This document shows, piece after piece, positions 19,111-30,492 of a stretch of 64,000 nucleotides of DNA (the stretch's first letter is position 1; the number at the start of each line of letters is the position of its first letter). Source of the stretch: Hordeum vulgare subsp. vulgare (lineage: Eukaryota; Streptophyta; Magnoliopsida; Poales; Poaceae); contig NC_058519.1 of assembly GCF_904849725.1 (NCBI RefSeq), positions 537,858,316 to 537,922,315 of the forward strand, written 5' to 3'. The notes under the pieces are model-generated. The model had not been told where the DNA came from. It saw only the letters and a program-made list of their open reading frames with translations, and ran no database searches. The translations under genes were made by a program, and so were the position numbers.

Positions 19111-19435
19111 ATGTTGATGGAATTGTTTCCTGTTGTTTGAAGACTTTGGCCGAAGGCTTTCTAAATTTCATCAATCCAAAATTCTTCAGTCAATTTACCT
19201 TCCGCTTGCTTATCTTGGCCGCTTACTACTTATTCATTGTGTATGCCCTGTTTCATTGTGACGACTTTGTTGTTACCATGTTTCGCATGCAGTTGAGTAT
19301 TTTATCTGTTGCATAGTATTTTGTCACTCTGAAATTCTTGACTAAGTAATTCCTCAGTGAAAAATTTGTAAGAATTGCCCAATCACCTTCCCTCTGGTCG
19401 ATATAATGCATTTTTAATTGGTATCAGAAGCAAGG
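19111..19435 (+). mobile_element. LTR remnant with primer-binding site
   Basis: A PBS-like sequence TTGGTATCAGAAGCAAGG (19418-19435) nearly matches the complement of initiator tRNA-Met, the usual primer of copia elements. Just before it, TATAATGCA could be the end of an LTR starting TGTTGATGG at 19111 (~300 bp). The interior is cut off by the copia LTR at 19494. The PBS call is firmer than the LTR start. Confidence 0.5.
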
Positions 19436-19493
19436 TACTTCCTTGTTTTGTGTGATTTTGATTTAACCAACTATACTATTAGTTGTTGAAAAT

Positions 19494-19822
19494 GTGCCCT
19501 AGAAGCAACAATAAAGTGGTTATTACCATATTCTTGTTTATGATAATCGTTTATTATTCATGCTAGAATTGTATTGACCGAAAACTTAAATGCATAAATG
19601 GATATATAAAGAACACCATGTTCCTAGTGAGCCTCTACTAGACTAGCTAGTTGATCAAAGATGGTTAACGTTTTCTAACCATAGACATGAGTTGTCATCT
19701 GATAACGGAATCACATCATTAGGAGAATGACGTTAAGGACAAGACCCAACCGTAAGCATAACATTTGATCTATCACTTAGATTGTTGCTACTGATTTCTT
19801 CATGTCAAGTATCTGCGTCGAG
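19494..19822 (+). mobile_element. 5' fragment of a copia LTR (Angela-like)
   Basis: It begins TGTTGAAAATGTGCCCTAGAAGCAACAATAAA and follows the first ~330 bp of the LTRs at 30493 and 50880 (ATGATAATCGTTTATTATTC, AGACATGAGTTGTCATCTGA, GGAGAATGACG, GACAAGACCCAA). It stops abruptly in the 'gtcaagtatc' block and passes into the Tat-like LTR region. Confidence 0.85.
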
Positions 19823-19867
19823 GTACAATAATATATGGGACTAGCAAGGCCCCTTTTACAGTTCAGT

Positions 19868-20657
19868 TGTGGGGATTCACGAGCACAAAGAGCATCACCA
19901 ACCAAAGCGCACATGCGGGTTTAGACAGGTTCGGGCCACCCGGAGGCATAATACCGTACGTCCTGTGTGGTGGTTTTGTATGATTTATGTGCGGAGTACA
20001 CGGAGCGCAACAACCCGATAAGAATGCTAGAGAGTGTTGCTCTACGCGCAAATAGACAAAGTTTCGGCCCTTGCAAAGGTAGCCATGGACCTCCTTTTAC
20101 AGTCTAAAGGGGTTACGACAATGGCTAAAAAGGTAATTACACAAGGGTAAATAGTGGATGTAACAGTGGTCAAACTACTAACACGGTATAGTGGGAAATA
20201 CCTAACCGTGACGGATTAGGACTTGCGTATTAAATGTGCCATGGGGTGTCACGCCGACGTCGCTCCCCGGCAAGAATCATCTCCCCTTCTATGGCGTTGG
20301 CCCAAGTACCTCTTATTATCATGTCATACCGTTAGGATGGGTGTCATTAAATTTACTATAAATCCCTTGAGCCGCCACATGCCTCGAGAAGGCCTACCTG
20401 ACAGCCTTCCCACTTGACACCTCATTGATGGCGATAACCAGCCTGATGAGGTGGAGCGGTGGCGTGGTAATGGGATCTTGCCGGGTGCACACGTTGTCGG
20501 GTCTTCTACATCGGCAAGAAGGCTTGCCGGTAGCTTGGTCTTCGCTTGACGCTGTCGTGAGTGTAGTAACTCCCCGTAAAGGCTTGTCAGGACGGAGGCC
20601 ACTACCGTCTGTGCACAAGTCATGGTGCTAAATGACCCATTCTTTAGTACGCCGACA
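19868..20657 (-). mobile_element. 3' LTR of a Tat-like gypsy element on the minus strand
   Basis: On the minus strand a U5-like stretch ACACAGGACGTACGGTATTATGC followed by GGGTGGCCCGAACCTGTCTAAA is diagnostic of grass gypsy LTR 3' halves. The LTR probably starts TGTCGGCGTACTAAAG at 20657, just after a CCTAGGGGC polypurine-like stretch, and ends near CCCCACA at 19868. A TTTATAG TATA-like box lies near 20352. Boundaries are approximate because the 5' LTR is not in the window. Confidence 0.6.
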
Positions 20658-20895
20658 AGAGCCCCTAGGCATGGGCCACACTTGAGTCCATGACGTGGTT
20701 GGGTTAGGCCTAAAAGAGTGCAAAGACACACGTGGCCGATCTTTACTTCGGTTATGGTGATGGTATTACCGCTCACCTACGACGTGCATTAAATGCGGGG
20801 TGTGGGAGAGGTGGAGCGAAACGGCGCCTGAGGGGCGCGCCTAAAAAGGCGCAGCCACATCTGGCAGAGAGAGGCGGTCTCTTCGTATCCCGCCC

Positions 20896-20902
20896 TTATA
20901 AG
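20896..20902 (+). promoter_or_regulatory. TATA box of the second antisense gene
   Basis: TTATAAG lies about 125 bp upstream of the ATG at 21026, with a pyrimidine-rich leader between. It is the same layout as the antisense gene at 2178-4991: the promoter abuts the LTR and points into the element. Confidence 0.5.
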
Positions 20903-21025
20903 AGGGGGATTCATAGATTTGCTGCTCATCCCAGCCATTGTTTCCCTCTTCTGCCTTCTTCTTCGCGCAGAGCAGAGCCCCCACGCTACTTCTCGTCTTC
21001 GTTACCATCCATCTCCGAACACACT

Positions 21026-24000
21026 ATGGTGCCTAAGCGAGCGTCATCCACCACCGCCTCTGGCCAGGCGAAGAGGGCTAAGAAAGTGGCTGACCCCAAC
21101 GCGAAAGCGAGGAATGAAGGACTGGCGGCAACGTGAAGGAACGATGCCATATTCTATCCCTTCGTGTTGACGGGGAACGACCTCATCTCGAGGTACGCCT
21201 TGATGTGGGGGAAGGAGACCAAGGCGCATCATGTGCCGGTGGTGATTCCTGGCGACTCCTAGCCCATTGCACAGAAGTACCCTTTCTTCACGGCGTACTA
21301 CTACCGCGGACGGGTTCCCCCTTTCTTCACCTTCTTCGTAGATTTAAAGTTGACCTATGGCTTCAAGTTGTTAGATTTCACGCCCAATACGATGAGCACC
21401 TTGTCGGTCTTCGCGCATTTGTGCAAAAAATTGATGGAATCGTTCCCAATGTCTATCTCTTCTGCCATTTATAGTATCCATCATAGAAGGCGGCACTTGC
21501 TCCGGCAACATCACATGGATCTCCCATAGCACCCACAAGGAGGTGTACCCTCCTGGCAACCTGCACAAGAAGTGGGAGGAATGGCGGGTCGAGTGGTGTT
21601 ATATAGTCGACATGGAACCCCCAATCTTCTGCAAAACCCGGAAGTCCAAGCCCATCCACGACAAGCAATGGAGTGGTCTCGCCCCCAACGATAAGAAGTT
21701 GGATCTTGCCAACACGCGCATGTTCCGGCTGAAGGTTGTCGGGTTCACCATAGAGATGGTGGGCGCGGATTTCCTTGCCGGGCGCATCGCCCCCCTGCAC
21801 GACCGGGGGTGCTTCGCCTCGAAATATGACAATGCTACCGATATTATGCAGTTGCGTCGAGTGCTCGACGGTAACGTGATGTCGTTTTAGCTCTCCACAT
21901 TAAGACACCATCACTTTCGTCCCGACGGGAAGTTCAAGCTCCCAGGGACTATCATCCCGCTCGGCAACAACTCCACCAAGGACTCAATCCCGACGATGAT
22001 GCCGACGTGCAATGCGCATGGGGTCGATCCCACATGGTAGCCGCCAACAAGGGAAATGGCACGGGCGTGGTTCGACAACCCGACGAAAGTGCGTGTCAGG
22101 GACAAAGGGTTACTGATCTGGGACACCACCGAGGAGGAGATATAATTCATTTGGTAGGAGAGTCGCCAGGTAGGTTTTGATGTGGGCGACGACAGTTCTA
22201 GTGCTGTCGCGCTTGATGAGGACGAGAAGGAGAACGACGACAAGGAGGAGGGCGATGAAGAAGCGTCGGCACCCGACCTGCCGCAGGAGCCTGTCGGGGT
22301 CGAGGAACCAAAGGTTGTTGGCGTCGAGTGGGCTAAAGCTATTGTGGAACAGGAATTTGAAGAGTTCCACGTCCACGCCATCCTAAAGAAGAGGTCATGT
22401 GTCCTTCATGGGGCCACCATTGTTCGTCCTTCCCCACCACCAGGAGTAAAATAGGAGGAGGACGAGGACCCCACCGCCAATGTTGGTCGCCCATGCAGAC
22501 GAGGCAAACCATCACAAAGCATGCGACAAGCGCTTCTGCACAGTCGGCAAGACCTACGAGCTCCACCACGCCAACTACGCACTCGAGGACGCCCACTCCA
22601 CCCCTTCTCCTGCCATTTGCAAGGAGGGGATGTGGAACCTGTCCACCTTCTGCTTGTCGGAGGAGGAAGATGAGTAAGCACTTGTCCCTATAATTTTTCT
22701 TGATTCTTGTACCGCTCTTATTGAGACCTCTTATTGTTGATCTTGTAGGGACGATGAGACCTTGGTGCAACATTTATCCAAGAGGACGAATCTCATGCAC
22801 ACCACAAAGGGCACGACTAGCTCCGCATCGGAGCGGGAAGTTATGGACATCAACCCTTCGACCAACCCCCTAGCAAGAGGTCCTACCCCAGTACCCAATG
22901 GCAAGTACGGGTGCGGACGTTGGCACTACTACCTCCATTCTTCTACAAGTGGAGATGGAGCGCCCGGAAGCAGCTCACAGACGCTCAAACCTGAAGAGGA
23001 GCTCCCGTGCAAGGGATTCCACCGATGAGCCCGTCTACATCGAAGACACGCCGGCAAGAAGCGCTGTCGGTGGTCATGCGACAACAATAAATGTTGTCAG
23101 AGGAGAGGTCATTCCTCCTCAACGGGAACCCACAGGTAAGTCCCTCGTTACCAAAATTATTATTTTGTTTTCTTGAACTTCTTCTAAGTCCAATGTTATT
23201 TCTTTCCCCTGTGTTGTAGATCTACCCCCGCCCGAAGATTTGAATGTTGATGCCAACGCTGGGGAAATCACCAAGGACGCGGTGGAAGAGGCAAGTTGGG
23301 AAGCAACAGAGGATGAGGCCGCCCGCAAGGTCGTCAAGGAAGCCGACAAGAAACCCATCGAGAAGCCGTCTGTGCTGGTGGTGGCATATACTGAGAGCAC
23401 TTCTGCCTCAGGAGCGCCAGGAACATGCATGCTCGTCATGACGAGGTCTGCTAGCAGACCTGATGTCGGCCCGTCGACATCAGAGGTGCCATCTCCGAGC
23501 CGGTACCTTAAGGTTGGTGACCTGCAATTTGTCAGCTTCCGTGGTGACACGATCCTCCAAGCCTTCTTTGAAGGAGCCGTCGACTATGTAGTCACCATCA
23601 TCAGAGGGGAAGTGTCAGTCGATCCCTTTGGCAAGAATGATGAAGCCAAGGAGCATGCCATCTTGTCTTTCATGAGCAAAATCTTCGGGCAGCTACTGGT
23701 GCACTACGTTAACCACGCGGAGAAGTTTGACCGTCGGGAAGCTCTCCTTGCCGAGGTGGAGTCCAGGTTCCAAGAACGCCTCACCAAAGCCCAGAGCTGG
23801 TTTGCCGACTACCGCAAGGATCTTACCGAGTGGCAAGCCGATCTCACCAAGGCCATAGCTGAATTCATCAACCAAAAGGCTGAAGCGGAGAAGATTTGGA
23901 GGGAGGCCTATAGGAGCATTGCCACCACTGACGCATATCTTGTTGCTTGCAATATTCAGTTGAACACTCAAGAAGAAGAGCTCGCCGCTCGGGGAAGGGC

Positions 24001-24838
24001 TCTTACCGTGAGGCTCAGAACTGATTTCGAAAAATAGGTCCAATAGCTGGAATCAAAGCACAAGGATGACCTTGAGAAGCAGGAGACAGAGCATGTCGGC
24101 AAGCTCCAAGAAGTCGTTAGTGTCGTCGAGGATTCCTAATCCACTAAGGACGACCTCGAAGGCAGAGTGCGATGGTTGGAGTTGGACCTTGTCGCTTCTG
24201 GCAAGGAGGTCTTGAAGCTAAAATATGATATTCATAAGATGATCGGGACCTTGGCGGCCCTGCAAGTAGGGCTTTCCAACAAGATCAAGGCACTAAACGC
24301 TGCCGCGGAGGTCAATGCTCATCTACAGGTGAAAGTTTGCACCTACGAGGACAATGTCATGGCCACCAAGACCAAGGAGCGTGGTCTGCTTGAAGAGCTC
24401 TGGAAGAAGAAAGAGTTGATTGCCTCTGTCGCCCGTGCATCCAACGAACTACACAAGAATGTCAGGCTATGGATGGAGCAGCTCATCGACATTGCCAGCA
24501 AGCTTTCTGCCTAGCTTGTAGATATGGGCTTGGAGGAGTGCACCTTCTCCAACGACACGAGGGAGGTGGCGAGCATCAAGCTAACCACCTTCTTGAAGAA
24601 GCTCGTCGAGGTGTTGGCAAAGTATGAGGTAGGTCGGGCTGACAACTTGCTCCAAGGTCCTCGCGAGCTCTGTCGCGAGGTTCTTCACAAAGTCTTGGTG
24701 AAGATCGCATATCATAACCCTTGCCTGGACCTGATAAGGGTCCTCTCCAAGCTGTTGAAAGGCTTCGACACCAGCACCCTCGACACTATTGTCACTCCCA
24801 TCTTGGACAAGGATGTCTATGTGACCTTGAACAAGTGA
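21026..24838 (+). pseudogene. Antisense gene of the second Tat-like element (broken)
   Basis: It starts MVPKRASSTTASGQAKRAKK at 21026, then breaks by frameshift. Recognisable blocks follow: LISRYALMWGKETKAHHVPVV near 21190; HKKWEEWRVEWCYIVDMEPP and RLKVVGFTIEMVGADFLAGR at 21543-21890; an acidic stretch (DEDEKENDDKEEGDEEAS) at 22182-22454; a serine-rich part; and a long helical, coiled-coil-like part at 23240-24037 and 24167-24514 (LGQ/LKYDIHKM...). A C-terminal block (ELCREVLHKVLVKIAYHNP) ends at 24838. Similar long coiled-coil hypothetical proteins are widespread in wheat gypsy elements. The unit lies between pol and LTR, opposite to them. Stops and frameshifts make it dead. Function unknown. 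Confidence 0.65.
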
Positions 24839-25600
24839 TTCCTCTGTTGTTTCCATGGTGCGTGTATTAATTTTTTTCTCTTGAACTATCACCACAACTT
24901 TGCTTTTGAATGTATTATATTTGTTTGCTGAAATGTATGGCTGATTTCCCTTATATTTGATCCTATACTTGTATGTTTTCAATAGCTACACTTGCCGGAA
25001 ACACCCGACGATGCGCATATTCTTGCCGCGAGCGCTTTAGGAATGGGTCCTTAGCATCTTGCTCGCAATGTCACTGTCGACGGGTCCACCTTGTCGTTCT
25101 TACCGCAACTACTTTGGTTGTCGAGCGGACTCAAAACAACTCAAGAGCGTGAATGATTTTGACAAGGGTCATTTGCATGCAGGTTTTCCCATACAAATAT
25201 TGGAACTGTTCAAGGGGAAATAGCTTACAATAAAGATTTTTATGAAGCTTTTGGTGACTTACCTTTTCTTTGATGTACTTCTTACCGTGAAACGATTGTC
25301 CTTGAATGCATTTGGGTATCCATACGATCACTCCCCCCGGGAAGACTTGCATGCGGGAAGCCCTTCGGTCCTTTAAGAAAAAGAAAGAAGAGAAAGAGAG
25401 GAGGCTAGGAACCTGGTCAGTTCAGCAGTCGTCTCAGGCAGTCTATAGTGTTCACAACATTTTCATTTAACATAAAAATTAATATGTACTTTGACAAAAA
25501 GTTGTAGAACACTTAGCTTTATTGATTATGCACTGCTTGTTCGCCTGGCTTTGTAAAAAAGATTACATGCCTTGTCCGGATGACTTGTACAAAAGAGGCT
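24839..25600. other. Non-coding spacer between antisense gene and pol
   Basis: No ORF of note. AT-rich downstream of the antisense gene stop. Unlike the element at 1657-6016, no tandem array is visible in this position. Confidence 0.5.
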
Positions 25601-25609
25601 ATCGTGGTG

Positions 25610-28600
25610 CCCAACAACCACTCCTCACAGGTAGAACTTGCAAAGAATCTCAATATTCCATGAGTTTTCCATGAGAGTACCATCTTCGGTCTCCAGACAG
25701 ACTGCACCAGGCCTAATGACTCGTACCACCCAGTAAGGGCCTTCCCACTTTGGCGTCAACTTGTTTGCCTCCTTCACAGACTAGATGTAGTGAATGACAA
25801 GGTTGCCTTCCTCAAGTCTTTTGGCGTGCACCTTGCGACTATGATAGCGGTGCAAGACTTGTTGGTAGTGAGCAACACGCAGGGCAACATGAGGACAATC
25901 TTCCTCGAGGAGTGTGGCATCGTCTTGCCGCAATTGCTCTTGTTGGTCCCCATCAAAGGCATGCACTCGGGGTGACCCATATGTGAGTTTTGTGGGGAGT
26001 ACCGCTTCTACATCATAGACTAGGTAGAAAAGGCTTGCTGGTTGCTCGATTTGGTGTCGACCTGATTGACGAAAGAATCGTCGGCAGCTCATCAATCCAG
26101 CGCCTTTCGTGCTTGCACAACTTGTTGAACATCCTTATCTTGAGGCCCCACAACACTTCAGCATTTTCCCTTTCTACTTGGTTGTTGCTCCTGGGTGGGC
26201 AACTAAGGCAAAGCAGATCTTGGTGCCAATATCTTGACAATACTGCATGAAAGTGTTGTTGGTGAACTACGTGCCATTGTCGGTAATGATCTTGTTTGGC
26301 ACTCCGGACAAGCAGACTATTCCTCTGATGAACTTGACTGTTGCTTGTATCATTTCCTTTCTCACTGGCTCCACTTTAGTCCACTTTGTAAACTTCTCAA
26401 TTGCAATGAACAAGAACTCAAAGCCCCCGGTAGCACGAGAGTAAGGGATGACGATGTCGAGCCCCCAGACTGCAAATGGCCAGGAGAGTGGTATGGTATG
26501 AAGGGTTTGTGCAGGTTGATGTATTTTCTTGGTGTGGAATTGATGTGGTTACCACCACCAAGGCATCTTGAAGGGATGTGAGCCAATAAAATCCTTGCCG
26601 GAATGACTTGATGACAAGCGTGCGGGACCTAATGTGGGGATCTGCATATCCCTTCATGTATCTCTGCCAAAAACTTATGTCCATCCTCCCGGGAAATGCA
26701 CTTCAATTTCACCCCATTTTGTCTTCCCTTGCATAGAGTGTTGTCCATGAATTGGTACATGCTTGAATGCCAGGCTACTCTTTCAGATTTCTCTTGCTCT
26801 TCGAGAAGATCTCATGTGGCTCGACGACAAGGACTAAAGGCATTTCTTCCACCGCGGGAGCTCTAGCTTCTATGGCAAGGGCCACTAGCCCTGCCAGAGT
26901 ATGTTGCTCCCTAGCAAGTGTCTTGTTATTCCCGACAACCTTCTTGGCGGTGGCGGTAGCTCTATCGAAAGTAGTCGCCATGACTGATCTTTCTCTTCTT
27001 TGCTTGCCGAACTGATGGTGTGACAAATGGTTGAGTCAATTGGAGTACAAAAGTGCCACATTGCACAGGTAGCTTCTATGCAGCTTGTTTTGACAAGTCA
27101 GCAGTGATGTTTTTTTTCGCACGAGGATTGCACTCTCTTTGTAGACCATTAAAATGCTCTTCCAATTTTCTTAGTTCATCTACATATGCTTCCATTAGAG
27201 GGCTTTGGTAATCCTTGTTCACCTGACGTACAACCAGTAGTGAATCCCCCTGAACTATCAATTTTCTGATGCCAAGGTCCTGCTATCCATAGGTCAGCAA
27301 GCAGTCATTCATATTTAGTTGTGTTATTTGTCGATGCCTCTCGAGGATAATGTATCTGAACCACATACTTGAGATGCTCTCCGGTGGGTGCGACAAGCAG
27401 CACTCCGGCACCGGCGCCTTGCAGCGAGAAGGCCTCATCAAAGTACATAATCTATTATTGCGGCTCTTCCTTACCGTGGAGGGATGTTTATGGGATTTCT
27501 TAGTCTTGCATTGGCGTCCATTCCCTAATGAACTCCGCCAAGGCTTTTCTCTGAATAGTTGTCATGCTTTCAAGGCTCACATCAAAGCTAGCCAGATCCA
27601 GCACCCACTCAACAATCCTGCAAGTTGCTTCTGGATTTCTCAAAATGTGTTGCAACGGAAAGCGGGCAACGAAAGTAATATGATGTGCTTGGAAGTAGTG
27701 GCTTTTGGGAGGCCAAGAGAAGGCTGAAAAGCAGTTTTTGCACTCGAGAGTACCTTGATCTAGCCCCGTGCAAGAGAGAGCTAACAAAGTAGATTGGACG
27801 TTCCACCATCTTCTTCTTTTGCACAGTTTGCTGGTCTGTTTCTTGCAATGTACTTGCGTTTGCGTATCCTTGGCTTGCCGGAGTTGAATCTGGCTTGAAG
27901 ATTACCGGCTCGAGGGCTGTCGCCTCCTCATCTTGAGCTTCTCTCTCCGCCACCAGTGCATCACTAACCAGTTGATTCGTTGCTGCCAAATATAGTAGCA
28001 ACGGTTCTTGTGGTTTGGGCGTGACTAGTACTGGCATCGAGGACATGTATTTATTCAAATCTTGCAGTGCTGCCTCCGCTTCCGGAGCCCACTTCATTGG
28101 ACTTGCCTTTTCCATGATTTTTAAAAAATGACAGGGCCCGTTCTGCAGATTTGGAAATGAACCTATTGACGGTAGCGATGCAGCCCACCAAGTGGCGCAC
28201 ATTCTTGAAGTGTTTTGGTGCCTCCAAGTGCTCGATTTCTTTTATCTTGTCGGGGTTAGCTTCAATCCCATGCTATGACACCAAGAACCCGAGAAGCTTG
28301 CCAGATGAGACTCCATACACACTTCTTGGGGTTAAGCTTCAAGTTGATCTTGCGCAAGTTTGCAAATGTTTCTTCTAAGTCTTGAATAAGTGTTGCTTTG
28401 TCCTTGGTCTTGACCACTATATCATCCATACAAGCTTCCACATTTCTATGCAGCTCGAGCTCAAAACCAATCTGGACGGCTCTTGCAAATGTTGAACCGG
28501 CACTCTTCAACCCGAAAGGCATACGCTTCAAGTAGTATGTGCCACATTAGGTGATGAATGCGGTCTTTCCCTCGTCTTCCTTGACCATGAAGATTTGATG

Positions 28601-28990
28601 ATAACCAGAGTAGGCATGAAGGAATGACAACAGATCACAGTCGACAATAGAACCCACTATTTGATCAATGTGCGATAAGGGAAAGAGATCTTCTGGACAA
28701 GCTTTATTGATGTGAGTAAAGTCAATATAGAGCCTCCACTTACCGTTTGCCTTTCACACTACCACTAGATTTGCTAAGCACGTGGGGTGGATCACACCTC
28801 TAATCATCCCTGCCACTTCTAGCTTCTCGATTTCCTTGGTAATAAACTCTTACCGCTCTAAAGATTGCTTCCTAAGCTTCTGCTTGACGAGGCGTGCATG
28901 GGGACAAACAACAAGGTGGTGCTCAATCACCTTCCTAGGAACGCTGGCGATGTTAGATGGTTGCCAGGCAAACACATCGATATTTTGGGT
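25610..28990 (-). pseudogene. Gypsy pol (RT, RNase H, integrase), Tat-like, broken
   Basis: Read on minus. RT: VIEHHLVVCPHARLVKQKLR near 28930, MIRGVIHP, then KRMPFGLKSAGSTFARA at 28531 and the catalytic motif ACMDDIVVKT at about 28432-28421 (usual Y-x-DD; here Cys replaces Tyr). RT connection and RNase H: MKWAPEAEAALQDLNKYMSS and ERPIYFVSSLLHGARSRYS at 28202-27609. A second RNase H-like segment: LLVVRQVNKDYQSPLMEAY at 27261-27076, as in Tat-lineage elements. Integrase: WGLDIV near 26460, ITDNG near 26285, NNQVERENAEVLWGLK near 26170, and a C-terminal LTPKWEGPYWVVR near 25730. Many stops and frameshifts break it. No protease motif was found. Confidence 0.85.
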
Positions 28991-29720
28991 TGTTCTGGGA
29001 TGCCTTTGATTTCTTTTTGTGGGCTTCCTTGTTTCGATCAATTCTTCTATTTCATGTGTATCAAGCTCCATTTTTTTGTCGGGAAGTCTCCCAAATACTC
29101 TTGGCTCTCCTTCATGCAAACCTGTGAAAAATGTCCTTCTTCTCCACATGAGTAGCAATCGTTGGAGAAAAACTTGGTTAGGCCTTGTTCATCAGGGTCT
29201 TCAACATCTTCCTTCATCAGAGGTTCTTCTAAAATCCGGTTTACTTCACTTCTTCTTTCTGCTGCTTGATGATTTGTTGCACCTTGGGGTAAATGCGTAA
29301 TTGAGCTAGGTAGTGGGTGGTTCCTTCACACAAGAAATAAGTCACCTGACTAGTTGGGCATTCCTCAGCTCAGTGATTTTCATCACAATGAGGGCATCCA
29401 TCCTTGTATTCTTCATGCGTGTGTCCTATTTATCCATAGATCTTGCATGCACAAGTCTTCTTCATTGGGTTATCACAGTGCTTCCGGATGAGGCGAGATC
29501 TTAACAGATTCTTCTTAATCCATTACATCCTTGTATGTCTTGGTGCATTTTCCACCAGGTTGCATCACTGAAGGGCGTATTGAACCTCATACTTACTTGC
29601 AATTAAATTGTTCCTGAAGTGATTCTCCGTGTTCTGAATCCATCGTTCTGCCTCCAACCGTGTCATTGGTCCAGAAAATAGAAGTTCATCTTCATTCATC
29701 ATCTATTGGGTCCAAGGGTT
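28990..29720 (-). pseudogene. Gypsy gag fragment with several CCHC knuckles (broken)
   Basis: Minus-strand gag: SGPMTRLEAERWIQNTENHF near 29670, then zinc knuckles: a degraded one before IGHTHEEYKDG, CPHCDENH-x-AEEC at about 29400-29360, and CYSCGEEGHFSQVC near 29150-29110. It ends in a basic/acidic tail (ELDTHEIEELIETRKPTK). At least two in-frame stops sit inside the knuckle region. It follows a leader and PBS at 30221, so it belongs to the gypsy element whose LTR is split by copia A, not to the Tat-like pol to which it is now fused. Confidence 0.7.
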
Positions 29721-30220
29721 TTGGGGTGAGATACGAGAGAGGGATAGAGGGAGATACACACAATACAAACAATAGTTTTGAAAATAGGTTTCATTTTTTT
29801 GCTGTTGTTAGATTTTTTTTCACATAATGACAACTCACAAATCATCGTATCTAACGTGAGTATACAATAGGGGATTTGGTCTTATAAGTGTCATGGAAAA
29901 TCATGGAATTCTTCAGGGTCTTCATATTCTTCAAGTCCTCAGAGTCTTCAATCGTTATAGGTTGAACTTTTCTAATACATGGTGAAATCCTGAAGTGGCC
30001 ATAAGTTGTCCGATATCTTGTCCTTCTCGGAGTTGTTTCAATTGATCCTCCATGTTGTCGAAGGTGAAAAGGTAGTGTCTAACTATTTGAGGTAAGAGAT
30101 AATTTTTTGACATAGCTCAAATAAGATTAGAAGTAAAATATATTTTGAAAACAAAGTTTTTGAGAAATCCTTTCATAAGTGCTTTCCAGTTTCTAGGGTC
30201 ACGTATTACAGTCAACATGT

Positions 30221-30232
30221 GCTCTGATACCA
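30221..30232 (-). other. Primer-binding site of the gypsy element
   Basis: The minus strand reads TGGTATCAGAGC, the exact complement of the initiator tRNA-Met 3' end minus CCA. It comes four bases after the LTR end (GTCGCTATA). It fixes the 5'-LTR/internal border at about 30236/30237. The stretch 29721-30220 is the untranslated leader with no ORF. Confidence 0.85.
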
Positions 30233-30236
30233 TCTC

Positions 30237-30492
30237 TATAGCGACCCGACCAAAATGGATCGATGCGTGTGTTCTTTCTGTGCCATGCCTTGATCAGTTT
30301 GCTGGCACACACAATATTTTGATAAAATACCATAGCATCACATGTAAAATAAATACCGTCGATCCAGAGTAGACTTTATTTATCACATGAGAAACAAATC
30401 AATAGGGGTGTGGAGTCCCATCAATGCCAATGGCAAGTTGAGTGTAGATCGTAACCCTATATTTTACTCTTACTCGTCGTAGAAGTATCCGC
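30237..30492 (-). mobile_element. Gypsy LTR, 3' part (split by copia A)
   Basis: It matches the 3' end of the solo LTR at 58103-61388 (CGACGAGTAAGAGTA, TCTACACTCAACTTGCC, GTGTGTGCCAGCA, GGGTCGCTA). The LTR continues at 39306 beyond copia element A. Confidence 0.85.

Noticed and set aside
30221..30232. tRNA-like TGGTATCAGAGC (also 19418)
   Set aside because: Only the tRNA 3' end complement is present next to LTR ends; these are primer-binding sites, not tRNA genes.
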